DNA from: Paenibacillus faecalis
GTDB taxonomy: Bacteria; Bacillota; Bacilli; Paenibacillales; Paenibacillaceae
Direction: 5' to 3'
Assembly: GCF_900289175.1 (NCBI RefSeq)
Contig: NZ_LT985747.1
Span: 3,379,624 to 3,443,623 of the forward strand
DNA: 64,000 bases
A program made the position numbers and the translations under genes. The notes under the pieces were generated by a model, which was not told the origin of the DNA, searched no databases, and worked only from the letters and a program-made list of their open reading frames with translations. Below, in pieces: positions 44,972 through 55,650 of the stretch (positions are counted from its first letter, which is position 1; every line of letters starts with the position of its first letter).

Positions 44972-46105
44972 CTAATCTGCCCTTTCAAGGTCTGCCCAAT
45001 AATTGTCAATATGGGTATAGTCATATCCGTGAGCTTCGGCCACCGCCTGATACGTTACCTTCCCGCCGATTATATTGATTCCTTTGGCTATAGCTCGGTT
45101 AGCAGCTGATGCCTGGTGAATCCCTTGATTTGCTATTCTAAGACCGTAAGGCGTCGTCGCATTGGTTAAAGCAATTGTAGATGTACGCGCCACTGCACCG
45201 GGTATATTGGGAACAGCATAATGAATAACGCCGAACTTCTCGTAAGTCGGATTATCATGTGTCGTAATCCGGTCGATCGTTTCTATCGATCCTCCCTGGT
45301 CAATGGCCACATCGACAATGACTGAACCCGGACTCATTTCTTTTACCATTTCCTCTGTGACCAGCCGAGGGGCCCGCGCTCCAGGTATGAGGACAGCTCC
45401 TACAACGAGATCTGCATCTTTCACCGTTTCTGCAATATGAAACGAGTCCGAGATGATCGTCTTGATCCGCCCCTGAAACTGGTCATCCAGCTGACGAAGA
45501 CGGATCGGGTTAATGTCTAGAATGCTTACTTCCGCCCCCATTCCAAGAGCGACTCTTGCAGCGTTGGTTCCAACAATCCCTCCACCTAACACCACGACCT
45601 TTCCCGGTGCTACACCCGGTACACCACTGAGAAGAACTCCTTTTCCACCATGAGCCTTCTCCAGAAAGTGGGAGCCGATTTGGATAGACATTCTGCCCGC
45701 AACCTCGCTCATCGGTGTAAGCAGCGGAAGACTTCCATCTTCCAGTTGTATCGTCTCATAAGCGATCGCCGTTACCTTTGAGTCAATCAACGCCTTAGTC
45801 AATTCCGCTTCGGGAGCCAGATGCAGATAAGTATACAATATCAATCCTTCCCTAAAGTATGCGTATTCCTCCGGCAGCGGCTCCTTCACTTTCACCACCA
45901 TATCTACCGTCCACGCTTCTTTGGCAGTGGGGACGATTTTGGCACCAGATCGAATATAATCATCATCGGTAAATCCGATCCCGACACCTGCCCCAGTTTC
46001 TACCCAAACTTCGTGCCCCGCATTTTTGTAGCTTATTACCGTACCTGGCGTCATTCCCACTCGGTGTTCATTGTTTTTAATTTCTTTAGGAACCCCAATG
46101 ATCAT
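44972..46105 (-). CDS. ald: Alanine dehydrogenase
   Basis: A 377-residue enzyme, the normal length. Landmarks: [20 protein letters not shown] at the start, [13 protein letters not shown] (substrate Lys), YTYLHLAPE (catalytic His) and [21 protein letters not shown] (NAD-binding fold). It catalyses the reversible NAD-dependent deamination of L-alanine to pyruvate. In Bacillus it supports growth on alanine and normal sporulation. It is a single gene. Confidence 0.96.
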   Translation of the reverse strand: MIIGVPKEIKNNEHRVGMTPGTVISYKNAGHEVWVETGAGVGIGFTDDDYIRSGAKIVPTAKEAWTVDMVVKVKEPLPEEYAYFREGLILYTYLHLAPEAELTKALIDSKVTAIAYETIQLEDGSLPLLTPMSEVAGRMSIQIGSHFLEKAHGGKGVLLSGVPGVAPGKVVVLGGGIVGTNAARVALGMGAEVSILDINPIRLRQLDDQFQGRIKTIISDSFHIAETVKDADLVVGAVLIPGARAPRLVTEEMVKEMSPGSVIVDVAIDQGGSIETIDRITTHDNPTYEKFGVIHYAVPNIPGAVARTSTIALTNATTPYGLRIANQGIHQASAANRAIAKGINIIGGKVTYQAVAEAHGYDYTHIDNYWADLERAD

Positions 46106-46250
46106 TGACTTCAGCCCCCCACAGCGTTAAAATTAATTTCCTTTAGCAGCTTTTTACCCACTTTTAGGCAATTCCCTACCATTATACTACCGAAAGGCAG
46201 ATCACAAACACCCCTAATTTCAGAAATCTTCTAAAATTTGAAATTATTTA

Positions 46251-46306
46251 AGATTAATGGATCATACCAAGCTTATACTTTTTTTAATTTGAACAAAAGA
46301 AACGCC
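46251..46306. repeat. 56-bp intergenic repeat, copy 1
   Basis: It is about 86% identical to 63711-63766 (7 mismatches and one gap by eye). It ends inside the left arm of the terminator at 46297-46342. Confidence 0.75.
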
Positions 46307-46342
46307 TTAATCATCCTGATTTAAAGGACAACGGCGTTTCTT
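46297..46342 (-). terminator. Rho-independent terminator of the chemosensory operon
   Basis: AAGAAACGCC (46297-46306) pairs with GGCGTTTCTT (46333-46342), 17 bp past the cheB stop. Confidence 0.85.
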
Positions 46343-46358
46343 CAAGTTCAAAAAGGTT

Positions 46359-47423
46359 CTAGGAAGAACATATCAATTGTTTCAGCTTAGCAGCAATGGC
46401 AGTAACCGGCAGTACATGATCCACACAGTTCAACCTGATCGCTGCCCTGGGCATACCAAATACGACACAGGTCTCCTCGCACTCTGCGATGGTAGACGTT
46501 GCACCATGGCGTTTCGCATGAGCCATTCCTCTGGCTCCATCACTCCCCATGCCTGTCATAAGTACGAAATGTCGCTTTACATCTACTAGCTTAGACACAG
46601 AATGGAAAAGCACGTCCACCGATGGCCGATGGCCATTTACTTGAGACTCCTGATGCAAAGCAATACGGTATTCCCCCTGTTTCTTTACTACATTCATATG
46701 GTAACCCCCAGGGGCAATATATACGGTTCCACCTCGCACTAATTGATTGTTATATGCTTCCACGACCGAAATCTGACATAATTGATTCAGTCTCTGCGCA
46801 AGCGATAACGTAAATTTCGGAGGCATATGCTGGACAACGAATACAGGGGAAGGAAACTGTGCAGGAAGTCCGCTCAGAAAAGTCTGTAATGCTTTGGGTC
46901 CCCCTGTGGAAGTGCCAACAGCCACGATCTCCTTAAAATCCTTCGGCCCTGATTTTTTACTTATTACAGGTTGATGCACAACCGGATTCAGACGGTTTCT
47001 TGCAGCGATGAGCGTAGAAAGAGAGGTTCGCGCTGCTGACTTAATTTTGCTTACCAGTTCCTTTTTCACTTCTCCAACATCGGACATTTCCGTTAAAAAA
47101 GGTTTAGAGATAAAATCTACCGCCCCACTCTGAAGTGCCGAGATCGTAATCTCGGCCCCTTCCTGTGTGAATGCACTAAGCATGATAACTCTGGTCGGAA
47201 GCTCATCCATAATGCATTCCAATGCTTTCATACCGTTCATTTCCGGCATTTCAACATCCATGGTTACAACATCGGGACGGAGGTCCTTGACCATCTGAAC
47301 AGCCTCGACTCCATTTCGCGCGGTCCCGATCACTTCAATGGAATCGTCTTCTTTTATCAAACGAACAATCAAATTACGCATAAAGAGTGAATCATCCACA
47401 ACCAATACTTTTATAACTCCCAT
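46359..47423 (-). CDS. cheB: Chemotaxis protein-glutamate methylesterase/deamidase CheB
   Basis: A 354-residue protein with a receiver domain (Asp56 in VVTMDVEMPEMNG) and a C-terminal methylesterase domain. The catalytic triad is visible: Ser in VAVGTSTGGPKAL, His in VVQHMPPKFT and Asp in MTGMGSDGARGM. It removes methyl groups from chemoreceptors when phosphorylated by CheA. It is the last gene of the chemosensory operon, 16 bp after cheA. A CheR partner is not encoded here. Confidence 0.96.
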   Translation of the reverse strand: MGVIKVLVVDDSLFMRNLIVRLIKEDDSIEVIGTARNGVEAVQMVKDLRPDVVTMDVEMPEMNGMKALECIMDELPTRVIMLSAFTQEGAEITISALQSGAVDFISKPFLTEMSDVGEVKKELVSKIKSAARTSLSTLIAARNRLNPVVHQPVISKKSGPKDFKEIVAVGTSTGGPKALQTFLSGLPAQFPSPVFVVQHMPPKFTLSLAQRLNQLCQISVVEAYNNQLVRGGTVYIAPGGYHMNVVKKQGEYRIALHQESQVNGHRPSVDVLFHSVSKLVDVKRHFVLMTGMGSDGARGMAHAKRHGATSTIAECEETCVVFGMPRAAIRLNCVDHVLPVTAIAAKLKQLICSS

Positions 47424-47439
47424 ACAAAGTTATCTTCCT

Positions 47440-49470
47440 TTATTTTAACTTCTTTGCCTTATCCACTTCACCAAACAAATTAAACAATGTCGATATCTCC
47501 ATAATGAGAGCTACGCTGCCGTCGCCAAGAATAGTACCGCCGGCGACACCTTCCACCTTGCCAATAAAAGAGCCAAGTGATTTGATCACAATCTCCTGAT
47601 TTCCGATAAGCTCATCAACAACCAGGGCTAAGCGCTTTTCTGCCGACCCGACAATAACAAGTGAAAGCTGGCTCTTAGGCTGTTTTGGGCCTTCCAGATT
47701 AAAATACTCATGCGCCCTGGATACAGGAATAACCTGATTACGAAGCAATAGAACCGACTGCCCCTGGATTGTCACAAGCTCCTCTGTCTTCAGTCTTACA
47801 ATTTCAGCAATGTTGCTCATCGGGATAATAAAGGTTTGACCGGAAATCTTTACGAGAAGGCCTTCAATGATAGCAAGTGTAAGCGGAAGCTTGATCTTAA
47901 ACTGCGTACCTGCTCCCAGCTCCGTATCAATATCGATCATTCCGTTCAACTTCTCGATATGACTTCTTACGATATCCATTCCCACTCCGCGTCCAGATAC
48001 ATCGCTTACAGCACTGGCAGTTGAAAATCCAGGGCGGAATATAAGATCCACGGCCTCCCTCTTGCTTAGAGCCTCTGCTTCTTCCGCTGTGAGAAGTCCC
48101 TTTCTTACGGCAGAGGACTTCATCTTATCCGAATCGATTCCAGCCCCATCATCCTTTATGTAAATCACAACCTGATTATCTTCATGCGCGGCCCGAATCA
48201 ACAACTGACCTGTCGGGGGCTTGCCTGCGGCGATCCGATCACTCGGTGTTTCAACGCCATGATCGACCGCATTGCGTATAAGATGGATAAGCGGATCGCT
48301 GATCTCTTCGATTAACGTACGATCAAGCTCGGTATCTCTTCCTTCAATTACCAAATTGATGTTTTTCCCCAAATTCCGGCTCAAATCCCTGACCATACGT
48401 GGAAATCGGTTAAACAGCTGCTCGATTGGCAGCATTCTTGCCTTCATGACGCTATCCTGCAAATCACCGATAATACGAGACAGATGATCAGAAATATGAG
48501 CCAGCTCCGTTACGGAATCATCGGTAAATCGTCTTCTCTGTATTTGCTCAACCTGCTGAATCCGTGTCTGATCGATCACAAGCTCACCAACAAGATTCAT
48601 TAAGTGCTCCAAGCGCTCAACGCTGACCCGAATGGTCTGAGGTTTGGCTTTTGCAGACAAAGACGCTTCCGGCGTTTCCAATCTCTTATCAAGGACAGGA
48701 GCAGAAGACGGCAGAATCGTAAATTCCTCAGCCCGGACAGGCTCAACAACAACATTCTCTACATCCATAAGTTCTGACGCCAAAATAAACAGCTGTTTCT
48801 CATCATAAACACCAGCATGAAGAAAAAGCAGCTCCACTTCCTCTTCATTTTGCTCATCCAAACTGCCTGGCTCTGGCGAGGCATATAAAATATCTCCCCA
48901 TTCCGCCAGAGCCATTTGAATAACATACGCTCTTGCCCCTTTGATGAAGCAGGACGGCGATATTCGCAGAGAAATCCAGTTCACCTGAAGGTTCTGCTCC
49001 AGACATTCCGTTATCCTTAACCTGATGTCCATACGAATCTGCGGTTTCGCAAAAGGCTGTGGTTTCCACGCAGTTTCCGTCTTCCCCTCTTCCTGAGCGT
49101 ATGCAAAGTGCTTGAGGTCGTGTACACATCCGGATATGTCTGTCAGAATGTCTTCACCTTCCGTAATCTCCAGCTTCAAAAGCTTTAAATTGTCCAGAGC
49201 CTGAAACAACAGATCAATTAACGGGGCTGAAACCGATATTTTATGACTTCTAACCTGATCGAGCAGATGCTCCATCTCATGGGTCAGCTCTTTCATCGTA
49301 TCAAGGCCCATTGCGGCAGAAGATCCCTTTAACGTATGGGCTGCACGGAACAAGCTTTGCACTGCATCACCATGACTTCCTTCTTTCTCCAGCTTTAATA
49401 TTTCATCATCCATCAGCTGAAGCTGCTCATCAAGCTCTTCCATAAAAATTTCTTTGTATTCGGACAGCAT
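47440..49470 (-). CDS. cheA: Chemotaxis histidine kinase CheA
   Basis: A 676-residue protein with a very strong ribosome binding site. Domains in order: Hpt (His45 in FRAAHTLKGSSAAMG), a divergent P2 domain (about 150-240, response-regulator docking), the dimerisation part (VERLEHLMNLVGELVIDQTR), HATPase (HLIRNAVDHGVETP, VSGRGVGMDIV) and a CheW-like C-terminus. It phosphorylates itself and passes the phosphate to CheB and to a CheY-type regulator; no cheY gene is in the cluster, so the kinase must use one from elsewhere. It starts 13 bp after cheW. Confidence 0.96.
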   Translation of the reverse strand: MLSEYKEIFMEELDEQLQLMDDEILKLEKEGSHGDAVQSLFRAAHTLKGSSAAMGLDTMKELTHEMEHLLDQVRSHKISVSAPLIDLLFQALDNLKLLKLEITEGEDILTDISGCVHDLKHFAYAQEEGKTETAWKPQPFAKPQIRMDIRLRITECLEQNLQVNWISLRISPSCFIKGARAYVIQMALAEWGDILYASPEPGSLDEQNEEEVELLFLHAGVYDEKQLFILASELMDVENVVVEPVRAEEFTILPSSAPVLDKRLETPEASLSAKAKPQTIRVSVERLEHLMNLVGELVIDQTRIQQVEQIQRRRFTDDSVTELAHISDHLSRIIGDLQDSVMKARMLPIEQLFNRFPRMVRDLSRNLGKNINLVIEGRDTELDRTLIEEISDPLIHLIRNAVDHGVETPSDRIAAGKPPTGQLLIRAAHEDNQVVIYIKDDGAGIDSDKMKSSAVRKGLLTAEEAEALSKREAVDLIFRPGFSTASAVSDVSGRGVGMDIVRSHIEKLNGMIDIDTELGAGTQFKIKLPLTLAIIEGLLVKISGQTFIIPMSNIAEIVRLKTEELVTIQGQSVLLLRNQVIPVSRAHEYFNLEGPKQPKSQLSLVIVGSAEKRLALVVDELIGNQEIVIKSLGSFIGKVEGVAGGTILGDGSVALIMEISTLFNLFGEVDKAKKLK

Positions 49471-49482
49471 ACCCTCCCCTCC

Positions 49483-49911
49483 TTATTCATGCAGCAAAAC
49501 TTCACTTAATTGCAAAATGCCGACAAGTCCTTTATCGGATACGCCAATGCCTGTAAAATAGCCGCCATTCACGCCGTCAAAGCGGTCCGGGGGAACCTGG
49601 ATATCGGAAAATGTAGTTACTTTATTGACATAGTCCACAATGATTCCAACTGCTTCTTCTTGATGATGAACAACAACGATCCGGCTTGATTTTGTCGCCT
49701 CTGCCTCTGCCATGTCAAATAGACAGCGAAGACTGATCACCGGAACAATCGTCCCCCTCAGATTAATGACGCCTTTAACAAATTCCCTCATATTCGGAAT
49801 AGGAGTGATCTCCTGCATTCTTATAATTTCATGTATTTCTTGTATCCGGATCGCATACTGTTCATTTTCAATACCAAACTCCACATACTGCTCTTTCCCG
49901 GTTACCTGCAT
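49483..49911 (-). CDS. cheW: Chemotaxis coupling protein CheW
   Basis: The start is taken at ATG 49911 (MQVTGKEQYVEFG) after GAGGAG; the upstream open frame overlaps the receptor gene in another frame and is not coding. The 142 residues are the normal CheW size, with YAIRIQEIHEIIRMQEITPIP, VKGVINLRGTIVPVISL and VGILQLSEVLL as landmarks. It links the receptor to CheA in the sensory array. It lies between the receptor gene (17 bp away) and cheA. Confidence 0.95.
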   Translation of the reverse strand: MQVTGKEQYVEFGIENEQYAIRIQEIHEIIRMQEITPIPNMREFVKGVINLRGTIVPVISLRCLFDMAEAEATKSSRIVVVHHQEEAVGIIVDYVNKVTTFSDIQVPPDRFDGVNGGYFTGIGVSDKGLVGILQLSEVLLHE

Positions 49912-49927
49912 GATAAAACTCCTCGCA

Positions 49928-51916
49928 CTACTTGATTTTAAAAACAGATACCATATGGTTAAGCTCTTCTGCCAGCTTGGCCAGCGATTGCGCTGTAGAT
50001 GCTGCTTCTTCACTGCTTGCGGCGGTTTCTTCAGCTGAAGCAGAAATACTTTCAATGGCTGTAACAACTTCGGCTGCTTGTGCCGCCTGTTCCTCGCTTG
50101 CCGCCGCTATTTCCATTACAGTGTTGGATGAATCATTCACCATGGAAATTATATATTCAAAAGATTCGCCTGTTTTTTCGGTCGAAATCACACCAGCTTG
50201 TACAGCCTTGACACTTTCCACCGTGTTATTCTGCATTCCCTTAATAATACCGGCGATCTGCTTCGTCGCTTCCCCGCTTCGTTCAGCAAGTTTTCGCACT
50301 TCATCGGCAACGACAGCAAATCCACGCCCCTGTTCCCCGGCACGGGCTGCTTCGATCGCAGCGTTAAGCGCAAGTAAATTGGTCTGCTCAGCAATATCAT
50401 CAATCACTTCAATGATTTCTCCGATACGAGTCGAATCCTCCTCCAGTTTAAGCACCTGCCGGTTCACTCGGTTCATGCCTTCTATCGACTGTTGGACCAC
50501 GTTTCCTCCCTGAGAAGCAATGTCCGCTGTCTTATTCACCAGCTCAGCTGCTGCGGTTGCACTGCCGGCCACCGAGTTGATTGCAAATGACAGCTCCTTA
50601 AACAATTCATTGATCGTCTGAACGGAGTCAGCCTGCTGAGTGCTGCCAACAGCCAGCTCTTCAGCACTGGCAGAAATCTGCTCGGATGCAGCTGCAACCT
50701 GTGAAGCATTCATATTGACCTGACCGATCATGTTGGTCATGCTTTCGCTAATGTCATGAAATACTCGGGCGAATACTCCAATTTCATCGTGACGAAGCTG
50801 ATATTTCTCTGGCAGTTCCTGCGTAAAGTCTCCACGGGCCATACTTTCTCCAACAACAACCGCAGACGTTATTGGTTTGACAATGGTATTGGTCAGCAGA
50901 ACGATCAGAACGCCAAGCAATAGAATAGTAATAATTCCCGCCCCGATAATGGAATACATCAGTTCCTGCGAATCAGCCATAATTTCTTTCACCGGAATGA
51001 CGATCGATACAGACCATGGTGTAGCCGTTTTTCCGACTTGAATAGGTGTATATTTTAAGTAATTCCCATTCTCTTTGTAAGTTAGCGTGTTGCCTTCGCT
51101 GATTGCAGCAAGAATTTCAGGCAACCGTTCACCAGGAAAAACATCCTTCACATTTTTACCGATCTGGCTTTGATCCGGGAGTGTTACGACAGTTCCGTTG
51201 TTCGAGTATATATGCGCATATCCGGTATCATACAGCTTGAATTGGTCCATCATTTGCTGCAGCAACTCTAGATCGATATCTACACCTACTGCACCGATCA
51301 CCACATTATTTTCTTTAATCGGTGCAACAAGCGAGGTCATTACTACTTCTTCGTCTCCGAACATTTCCTTGTACGGCTCTATGATCGCTTCATTCCCGCT
51401 ATTTTTTACTTTAAGGTAATAATCACCTACACCTTCCATATCATAGGCTTCAAGTGCACTAAGCTCCAATCCCGACTCTGTTCTTTTCCAGTAAGGTATT
51501 AGTCTTCCGGTATGGTCGGTCCCCAGTGTATTTTTGTATTTCCCATCTTTTCCGTCGAATGCATTCGGCTCCCAGATCGTCCAAACCGCCTTGAACGCTT
51601 CATTATTTTCCATCACATTTTGAATCACCATATTAATCGCTTCGCGGTCTGTGTTTCCAGAACTCTTTAATGCCTCGAAACTATGAGCTAATGAACGGGA
51701 CACACCCATCGCTCTGTCAAGATTATTTCGAACAGTTTCAGCAACCTTCTCCCCCGATTCCTCTGTCAAAGTTATCGCTGATTTCATAGACAGATTATTT
51801 GTAATCAAGGTTATTGCCGTCAGCATTGTACCTAATAAAATAACGACAGAACCTAAAATAAAAACCAACATTCGAGTACGAAGCTTCATAGCAAAGATAG
51901 CTTTAAAACGTTTCAT
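49928..51916 (-). CDS. Methyl-accepting chemotaxis protein (dCache receptor)
   Basis: A 662-residue receptor with an N-terminal membrane helix (about 13-38), a large extracellular dCache domain (about 40-310, with [18 protein letters not shown] and [14 protein letters not shown]), a second helix (about 315-340), HAMP and a long cytoplasmic signalling coiled coil. The hairpin tip is [40 protein letters not shown] in its central part (shown here only to mark the site: [16 protein letters not shown]). dCache receptors often sense amino acids or organic acids. It is the first gene of the operon and therefore probably defines the signal used by the adjacent CheW, CheA and CheB. Confidence 0.95.
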   Translation of the reverse strand: MKRFKAIFAMKLRTRMLVFILGSVVILLGTMLTAITLITNNLSMKSAITLTEESGEKVAETVRNNLDRAMGVSRSLAHSFEALKSSGNTDREAINMVIQNVMENNEAFKAVWTIWEPNAFDGKDGKYKNTLGTDHTGRLIPYWKRTESGLELSALEAYDMEGVGDYYLKVKNSGNEAIIEPYKEMFGDEEVVMTSLVAPIKENNVVIGAVGVDIDLELLQQMMDQFKLYDTGYAHIYSNNGTVVTLPDQSQIGKNVKDVFPGERLPEILAAISEGNTLTYKENGNYLKYTPIQVGKTATPWSVSIVIPVKEIMADSQELMYSIIGAGIITILLLGVLIVLLTNTIVKPITSAVVVGESMARGDFTQELPEKYQLRHDEIGVFARVFHDISESMTNMIGQVNMNASQVAAASEQISASAEELAVGSTQQADSVQTINELFKELSFAINSVAGSATAAAELVNKTADIASQGGNVVQQSIEGMNRVNRQVLKLEEDSTRIGEIIEVIDDIAEQTNLLALNAAIEAARAGEQGRGFAVVADEVRKLAERSGEATKQIAGIIKGMQNNTVESVKAVQAGVISTEKTGESFEYIISMVNDSSNTVMEIAAASEEQAAQAAEVVTAIESISASAEETAASSEEAASTAQSLAKLAEELNHMVSVFKIK

Positions 51917-52321
51917 CGATATCCCCTTACTTTTGTCATCATATTTTTTGATAAAACTTTAAATCGGCACCCCTATATCACAGGTTTCCCATTCTTGTTC
52001 ATCCCGAAATAGGCGATGAAGCATCTAAAGTTGCATGAATATCCGCTCTATCGATTCGATAGAACTAATCAATAACTGTAAACCTCTCTCATCCATTTGA
52101 ACTACATCCATCCTTTTTTATGAAAATAGACCTATTTATCTGTATAAAAGCAATAATACACCCAGGACTAAAGAAGGTAACCGAAAAATAATTGCGCTGT
52201 CACGCATTTTTTTTGCGGGCTTTTGCAAGTTTTTTGTCGAACCACGCAAACGAACACGCAAAAAAGGACCCGAATCCATTAAGGAAAAGGGTCCTTCATC
52301 TTTATTTTACTTTCAACAATC
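51917..52321. other. Intergenic region upstream of the chemosensory operon
   Basis: No gene is seen. GCCGATTT on the minus strand (51961-51968) resembles a sigma-D -10 box (GCCGATAT), but the -35 is poor. An inverted repeat (CTATCGATTCGATAG, 52047-52061) lies further upstream. The last 60 bp hold the terminator of the response regulator gene. Confidence 0.35.
52264..52296 (-). terminator. Rho-independent terminator of the kinase/regulator operon
   Basis: AAGGACCC (52264-52271) pairs with GGGTCCTT (52289-52296); in the minus direction a TTTTTT run follows. Confidence 0.88.
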
Positions 52322-52975
52322 TTAACCAAAATCGGAATCTGACAAAAGCCCAAGTTTTCTGGCCTTCATGACCGCTTCAATACGTGACTTGACATTCAGC
52401 TTTTGAAACAAATGAGTCAGGCAATATTCCAAAGATCTTTGGCTCATAATGACCTGCTCCGCTATTTCCTTGTTGCTCTTGCCTCCGGCAATCTGTTTTA
52501 AGATTTTATATTCCTTGCTCGTGATGGAGCTTGTTTCCATCTGTCTTTCATCCTTAAAACCGTGATCTGTAATTCTTCTCATCTGCCTGACCAGAGTGAG
52601 CGGCAGCACAACCTCACCCCGAAGGGCACAGCGAACCGCTGTCACCAGCTGTTCTTTATTCGCCGTTTTATGTATTAATCCTGCAATTCCCGTTTCAAGC
52701 ATCAGATTAAAATGATGCATAAAATCATATCCGGTATAAGCTAAAATAATCGCTTCCGGTACTGATATTAGTATGTCTTTGGCAAGATCGATTCCGCTGA
52801 CATCTGGCATATGCAAATCAATAAGCATGATATCAAAGTGATTCTCTTTAGCCATTTCTAATGCCTCAGCCGCTGTATATGCCAATGTAACGGCCAGATC
52901 ACCTTCCTGCTCAAGCATCATTTTAGTTCCTGCCATAACGGGAGGATGGTCATCGACCAATAAAATCTGATACAT
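52322..52975 (-). CDS. NarL/LuxR-type response regulator
   Basis: A 217-residue protein with a receiver domain (phosphorylation site Asp53 in IMLIDLHMPDVSG; acidic pocket VDDH) and a C-terminal LuxR-type helix-turn-helix (SKEYKILKQIAGGKSNKEIAEQV in its core, SQRSLEYCLTHLFQKLNVKSR following; each split here for brevity). Its start overlaps the end of the kinase gene by 26 bp, so the two form a two-component system and are probably translationally coupled. The regulated genes are unknown. Confidence 0.93.
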   Translation of the reverse strand: MYQILLVDDHPPVMAGTKMMLEQEGDLAVTLAYTAAEALEMAKENHFDIMLIDLHMPDVSGIDLAKDILISVPEAIILAYTGYDFMHHFNLMLETGIAGLIHKTANKEQLVTAVRCALRGEVVLPLTLVRQMRRITDHGFKDERQMETSSITSKEYKILKQIAGGKSNKEIAEQVIMSQRSLEYCLTHLFQKLNVKSRIEAVMKARKLGLLSDSDFG

Positions 52976-55502
52976 CTTTCCTCTCCTCCATTCTCTTTTC
53001 CTCTACAGTACTAGAGCCATTGGGAACAGTTATAACGATTGACAATCCTTGATCCGGAAATGAAATGAACTCTATCTCCCCGTCCATACTCCGAACGCGT
53101 TCCTTTACACCATATACCCCCATACTCCCCAGATTGGATATTGTATCTTTCACATTCATGCCAATCCCATTATCTTCATAGTAGAGATGAATTAGATCAT
53201 TATCACTATATAGCTTTATAATCACTTGTGTTGCCTTTGAATGTTTCGATGCATTAGCCAGCATTTCTTGAACGATTCGGTATAGCCCGATCATCAGATC
53301 ATCATCAACAATATGACTTACATTGCTGCAATCGAACTGTATCGCAAAGTCAGAACGAAGCTGTGTAAATTCAAACAGCGCATGCAGCGATCCTTCAAGC
53401 CCCACCTCTTGAAGAAGTGGCGGTCGCAGTTCATTGCATGTAATGCGTATTTGATAAATGACATCCAGCAATCCCTGCTTAATACACTCCAGCTCCTGAT
53501 GTAAATGTTCTGGAATCCCTTTTTCCGACAGCAACTGATCCAGCCTGCGATACCAAATGATCTGTTCCTGCAAGGCTGAATCGTGCAGATCCTGCGCCAG
53601 ATGTTTTCTTTCATTCTCAGACAGCTGGAACATAAAGCGCAGCAACCACACGGGAGGAGATTGCTGCCAAGAGAGCTTCTCAAGCTCCTTGGTCAAATCT
53701 TCGATAACTCGGAAGTTATCATACAGCACGCTAACATAACGTGAAATGGTTTCCAGCCATACTTTCTTTGCCTGGACAAGCGGAAACGGAGAGTCTTCAC
53801 CTATGCATAAAATACAGCTCTTGCCCTGGACTTCACCAATCTTTACGAAATAACCATCACATGTGCTGACCATCTCACACGGCGGCAAGTTCTTCACCGA
53901 GCACTTCTGAAGCGTCTCCATCATGTGGTGTGAAATGCGGTCATACCCGTGGGTTATCGTAACATTAGAGTCATCGTCCATTTCAATAAAGCTAACCCGG
54001 TCAGTCAAAAGAACCCGGCAAACTTCCTCTACAAATCGTTTATTCAAATCCATCACTTTCACCATGCCGAACAAGTCCGAAGAGAACTTGTCCAGACTCA
54101 TTTGAAGCTGAAAATAGCGTTCTTCGCTTTTACGTATTCTGTCTTCAGCATTTTTCCGTTCTTTCTCAACTCTTTTTTGCTCTGTAATATCTCTAATGAT
54201 GGTTAAAAACGTATCGCCTCCTTTAAACGGAACGGAAGCCGAAACGGCCTCCGCGTCAATCACTTCTCCATCTAACCGCAAAATGCGGTGTTCTCCTAAC
54301 TGGATCGCCCCCCTTCCCTTATAAATTTCGTCTAAATAATCTATCACCAACGCTTTCGAATCCATATGAACCAAGTCGAGAACCGAGCGGCCGATAACAT
54401 CCTTTGAATCTGATGCCCCCAGCAAGGACAGGGCTTTCGGGTTAACATAAGTGCATATATAGTTTTTATGCAGAAGCATCGCTACGGGCGAAATTTCAAT
54501 CAGCTGCCGATTGAATTGCTCACTGTCCATCAAAGCCTGTGCAACCTGCTTGCTCTCTGTTATATCTTCTATGACGATCTCGATTGTACCCGATTGATAA
54601 TCCAATATAGCACTCGCCAAAATATCTATAACATCACCATTAATACGCCGAACCTTCACTTCCTCGAGAGATACATTTCCATTTTTCCAAAGCTCTTTCT
54701 GAACAGTCTCTGCCCATTCGTCGTCTTTATTCACCACCCAGCTCCAAGGACTGGTTCCGACTATATCCGAAAGCCCGGATGCACCAAGAATCTGTATTCC
54801 CCGAGGATTCGAATATATCAGCTGTCCATCTTTCGCCACCGCAATCGCGATCGGTGAAAGCTCTACCAGTTTTCGGTAACGCTCCCGGCTCTCTCTTAAC
54901 GCTTCCTCAATTTTTTTACGTTCGGTAACATCATAGAAAAAATAAATGGTTGAACCAGTATGCTCATCATAGATTTCTGTTACTTCTGCCTTTATGAATG
55001 GCCCTTTGCGTGTCATGACTTTATAGTCAATCGTTTCCTTGTACTTATGAGTCATTCTATAATCTATTTGCTTCCGAACTCTATGAATTTCATCAGACTT
55101 TAAAATGTCATAAATAGGCTTTCCGACAAGCTCAGTCGGAGAGCCTAATCCGAAATATTTCACTCCTGCAGAGTTAATAAAAATTACTTTTTCGTTATTC
55201 TGTACAATCATCGGCTGCGGGTAATGTTCAATCCATCGCCCATAGCGTTTGAGACACTCTTTATACTTTTTTTCATAATAGGACGTTGCTCTATGCTTCT
55301 TTTGACAGCGCTCGGGTGAGCGTTTTCTTTTTCTTCTGCACCTGAAATAACGCCTGTTTATGAATAAGCTATATTTGCGACTTGTTCCCCAGTGCCGGCA
55401 ATATCCCGGAATGTTGCTGCTGCAGCAGTGACAAAGCATACATACAATAATGACATTGAAAAACTGTTGAAGTAATGAAAGTATGATGTATTTCAGGCCC
55501 AA
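52950..55502 (-). CDS. PAS-domain sensor histidine kinase (HisKA_3, NarX/DegS type)
   Basis: About 850 residues from TTG 55502, which has AAAGGAGA 9 bases upstream. The N-terminus is odd: a hydrophobic, Cys-rich stretch (VIIVCMLCHCCSSN) and then a very basic part (RRYFRCRRKRKRS); a start further in, near MIVQNNEKV, or a frameshift cannot be excluded. Then follow three PAS domains (about 95-210, 210-325, 330-450), a GAF-like region (about 480-610) and a HisKA_3/HATPase core (LAQDLHDSALQEQ with the phosphoacceptor His; DNGIGMN). The kinase pairs with the NarL-type regulator. The signal is unknown; it is probably intracellular because no extracellular domain is present. Confidence 0.85.
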   Translation of the reverse strand: MGLKYIILSLLQQFFNVIIVCMLCHCCSSNIPGYCRHWGTSRKYSLFINRRYFRCRRKRKRSPERCQKKHRATSYYEKKYKECLKRYGRWIEHYPQPMIVQNNEKVIFINSAGVKYFGLGSPTELVGKPIYDILKSDEIHRVRKQIDYRMTHKYKETIDYKVMTRKGPFIKAEVTEIYDEHTGSTIYFFYDVTERKKIEEALRESRERYRKLVELSPIAIAVAKDGQLIYSNPRGIQILGASGLSDIVGTSPWSWVVNKDDEWAETVQKELWKNGNVSLEEVKVRRINGDVIDILASAILDYQSGTIEIVIEDITESKQVAQALMDSEQFNRQLIEISPVAMLLHKNYICTYVNPKALSLLGASDSKDVIGRSVLDLVHMDSKALVIDYLDEIYKGRGAIQLGEHRILRLDGEVIDAEAVSASVPFKGGDTFLTIIRDITEQKRVEKERKNAEDRIRKSEERYFQLQMSLDKFSSDLFGMVKVMDLNKRFVEEVCRVLLTDRVSFIEMDDDSNVTITHGYDRISHHMMETLQKCSVKNLPPCEMVSTCDGYFVKIGEVQGKSCILCIGEDSPFPLVQAKKVWLETISRYVSVLYDNFRVIEDLTKELEKLSWQQSPPVWLLRFMFQLSENERKHLAQDLHDSALQEQIIWYRRLDQLLSEKGIPEHLHQELECIKQGLLDVIYQIRITCNELRPPLLQEVGLEGSLHALFEFTQLRSDFAIQFDCSNVSHIVDDDLMIGLYRIVQEMLANASKHSKATQVIIKLYSDNDLIHLYYEDNGIGMNVKDTISNLGSMGVYGVKERVRSMDGEIEFISFPDQGLSIVITVPNGSSTVEEKRMEERKDVSDFIGR

Positions 55503-55650
55503 GCTGCCGAGTCTCCTTTTTAACTTTCTTTAGTCGTTAAGGAATATTTCCCCCTGATTTCTTTTAAGAGGCATCATTGTTTTTTATCGGCATATATTGC
55601 GCATTTGCGAATATTCCACCCAAACTTTATATATTTTTGCCAAGAACAGA

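Noticed and set aside
49912..50067. N-terminal extension of CheW
   Set aside because: The extra residues are the antisense-free shadow of the receptor gene in another frame, and a strong ribosome binding site marks the ATG at 49911.
51961..51968. Sigma-D promoter for the chemosensory operon
   Set aside because: The -10-like box has seven of eight matches but the -35 element does not fit, so I list it only as a remark.
55400..55450. CxxCH haem-attachment motif (CMLCH) in the kinase N-terminus
   Set aside because: It lies in a hydrophobic stretch without a secretion signal or other cytochrome features, and the local frame is doubtful.
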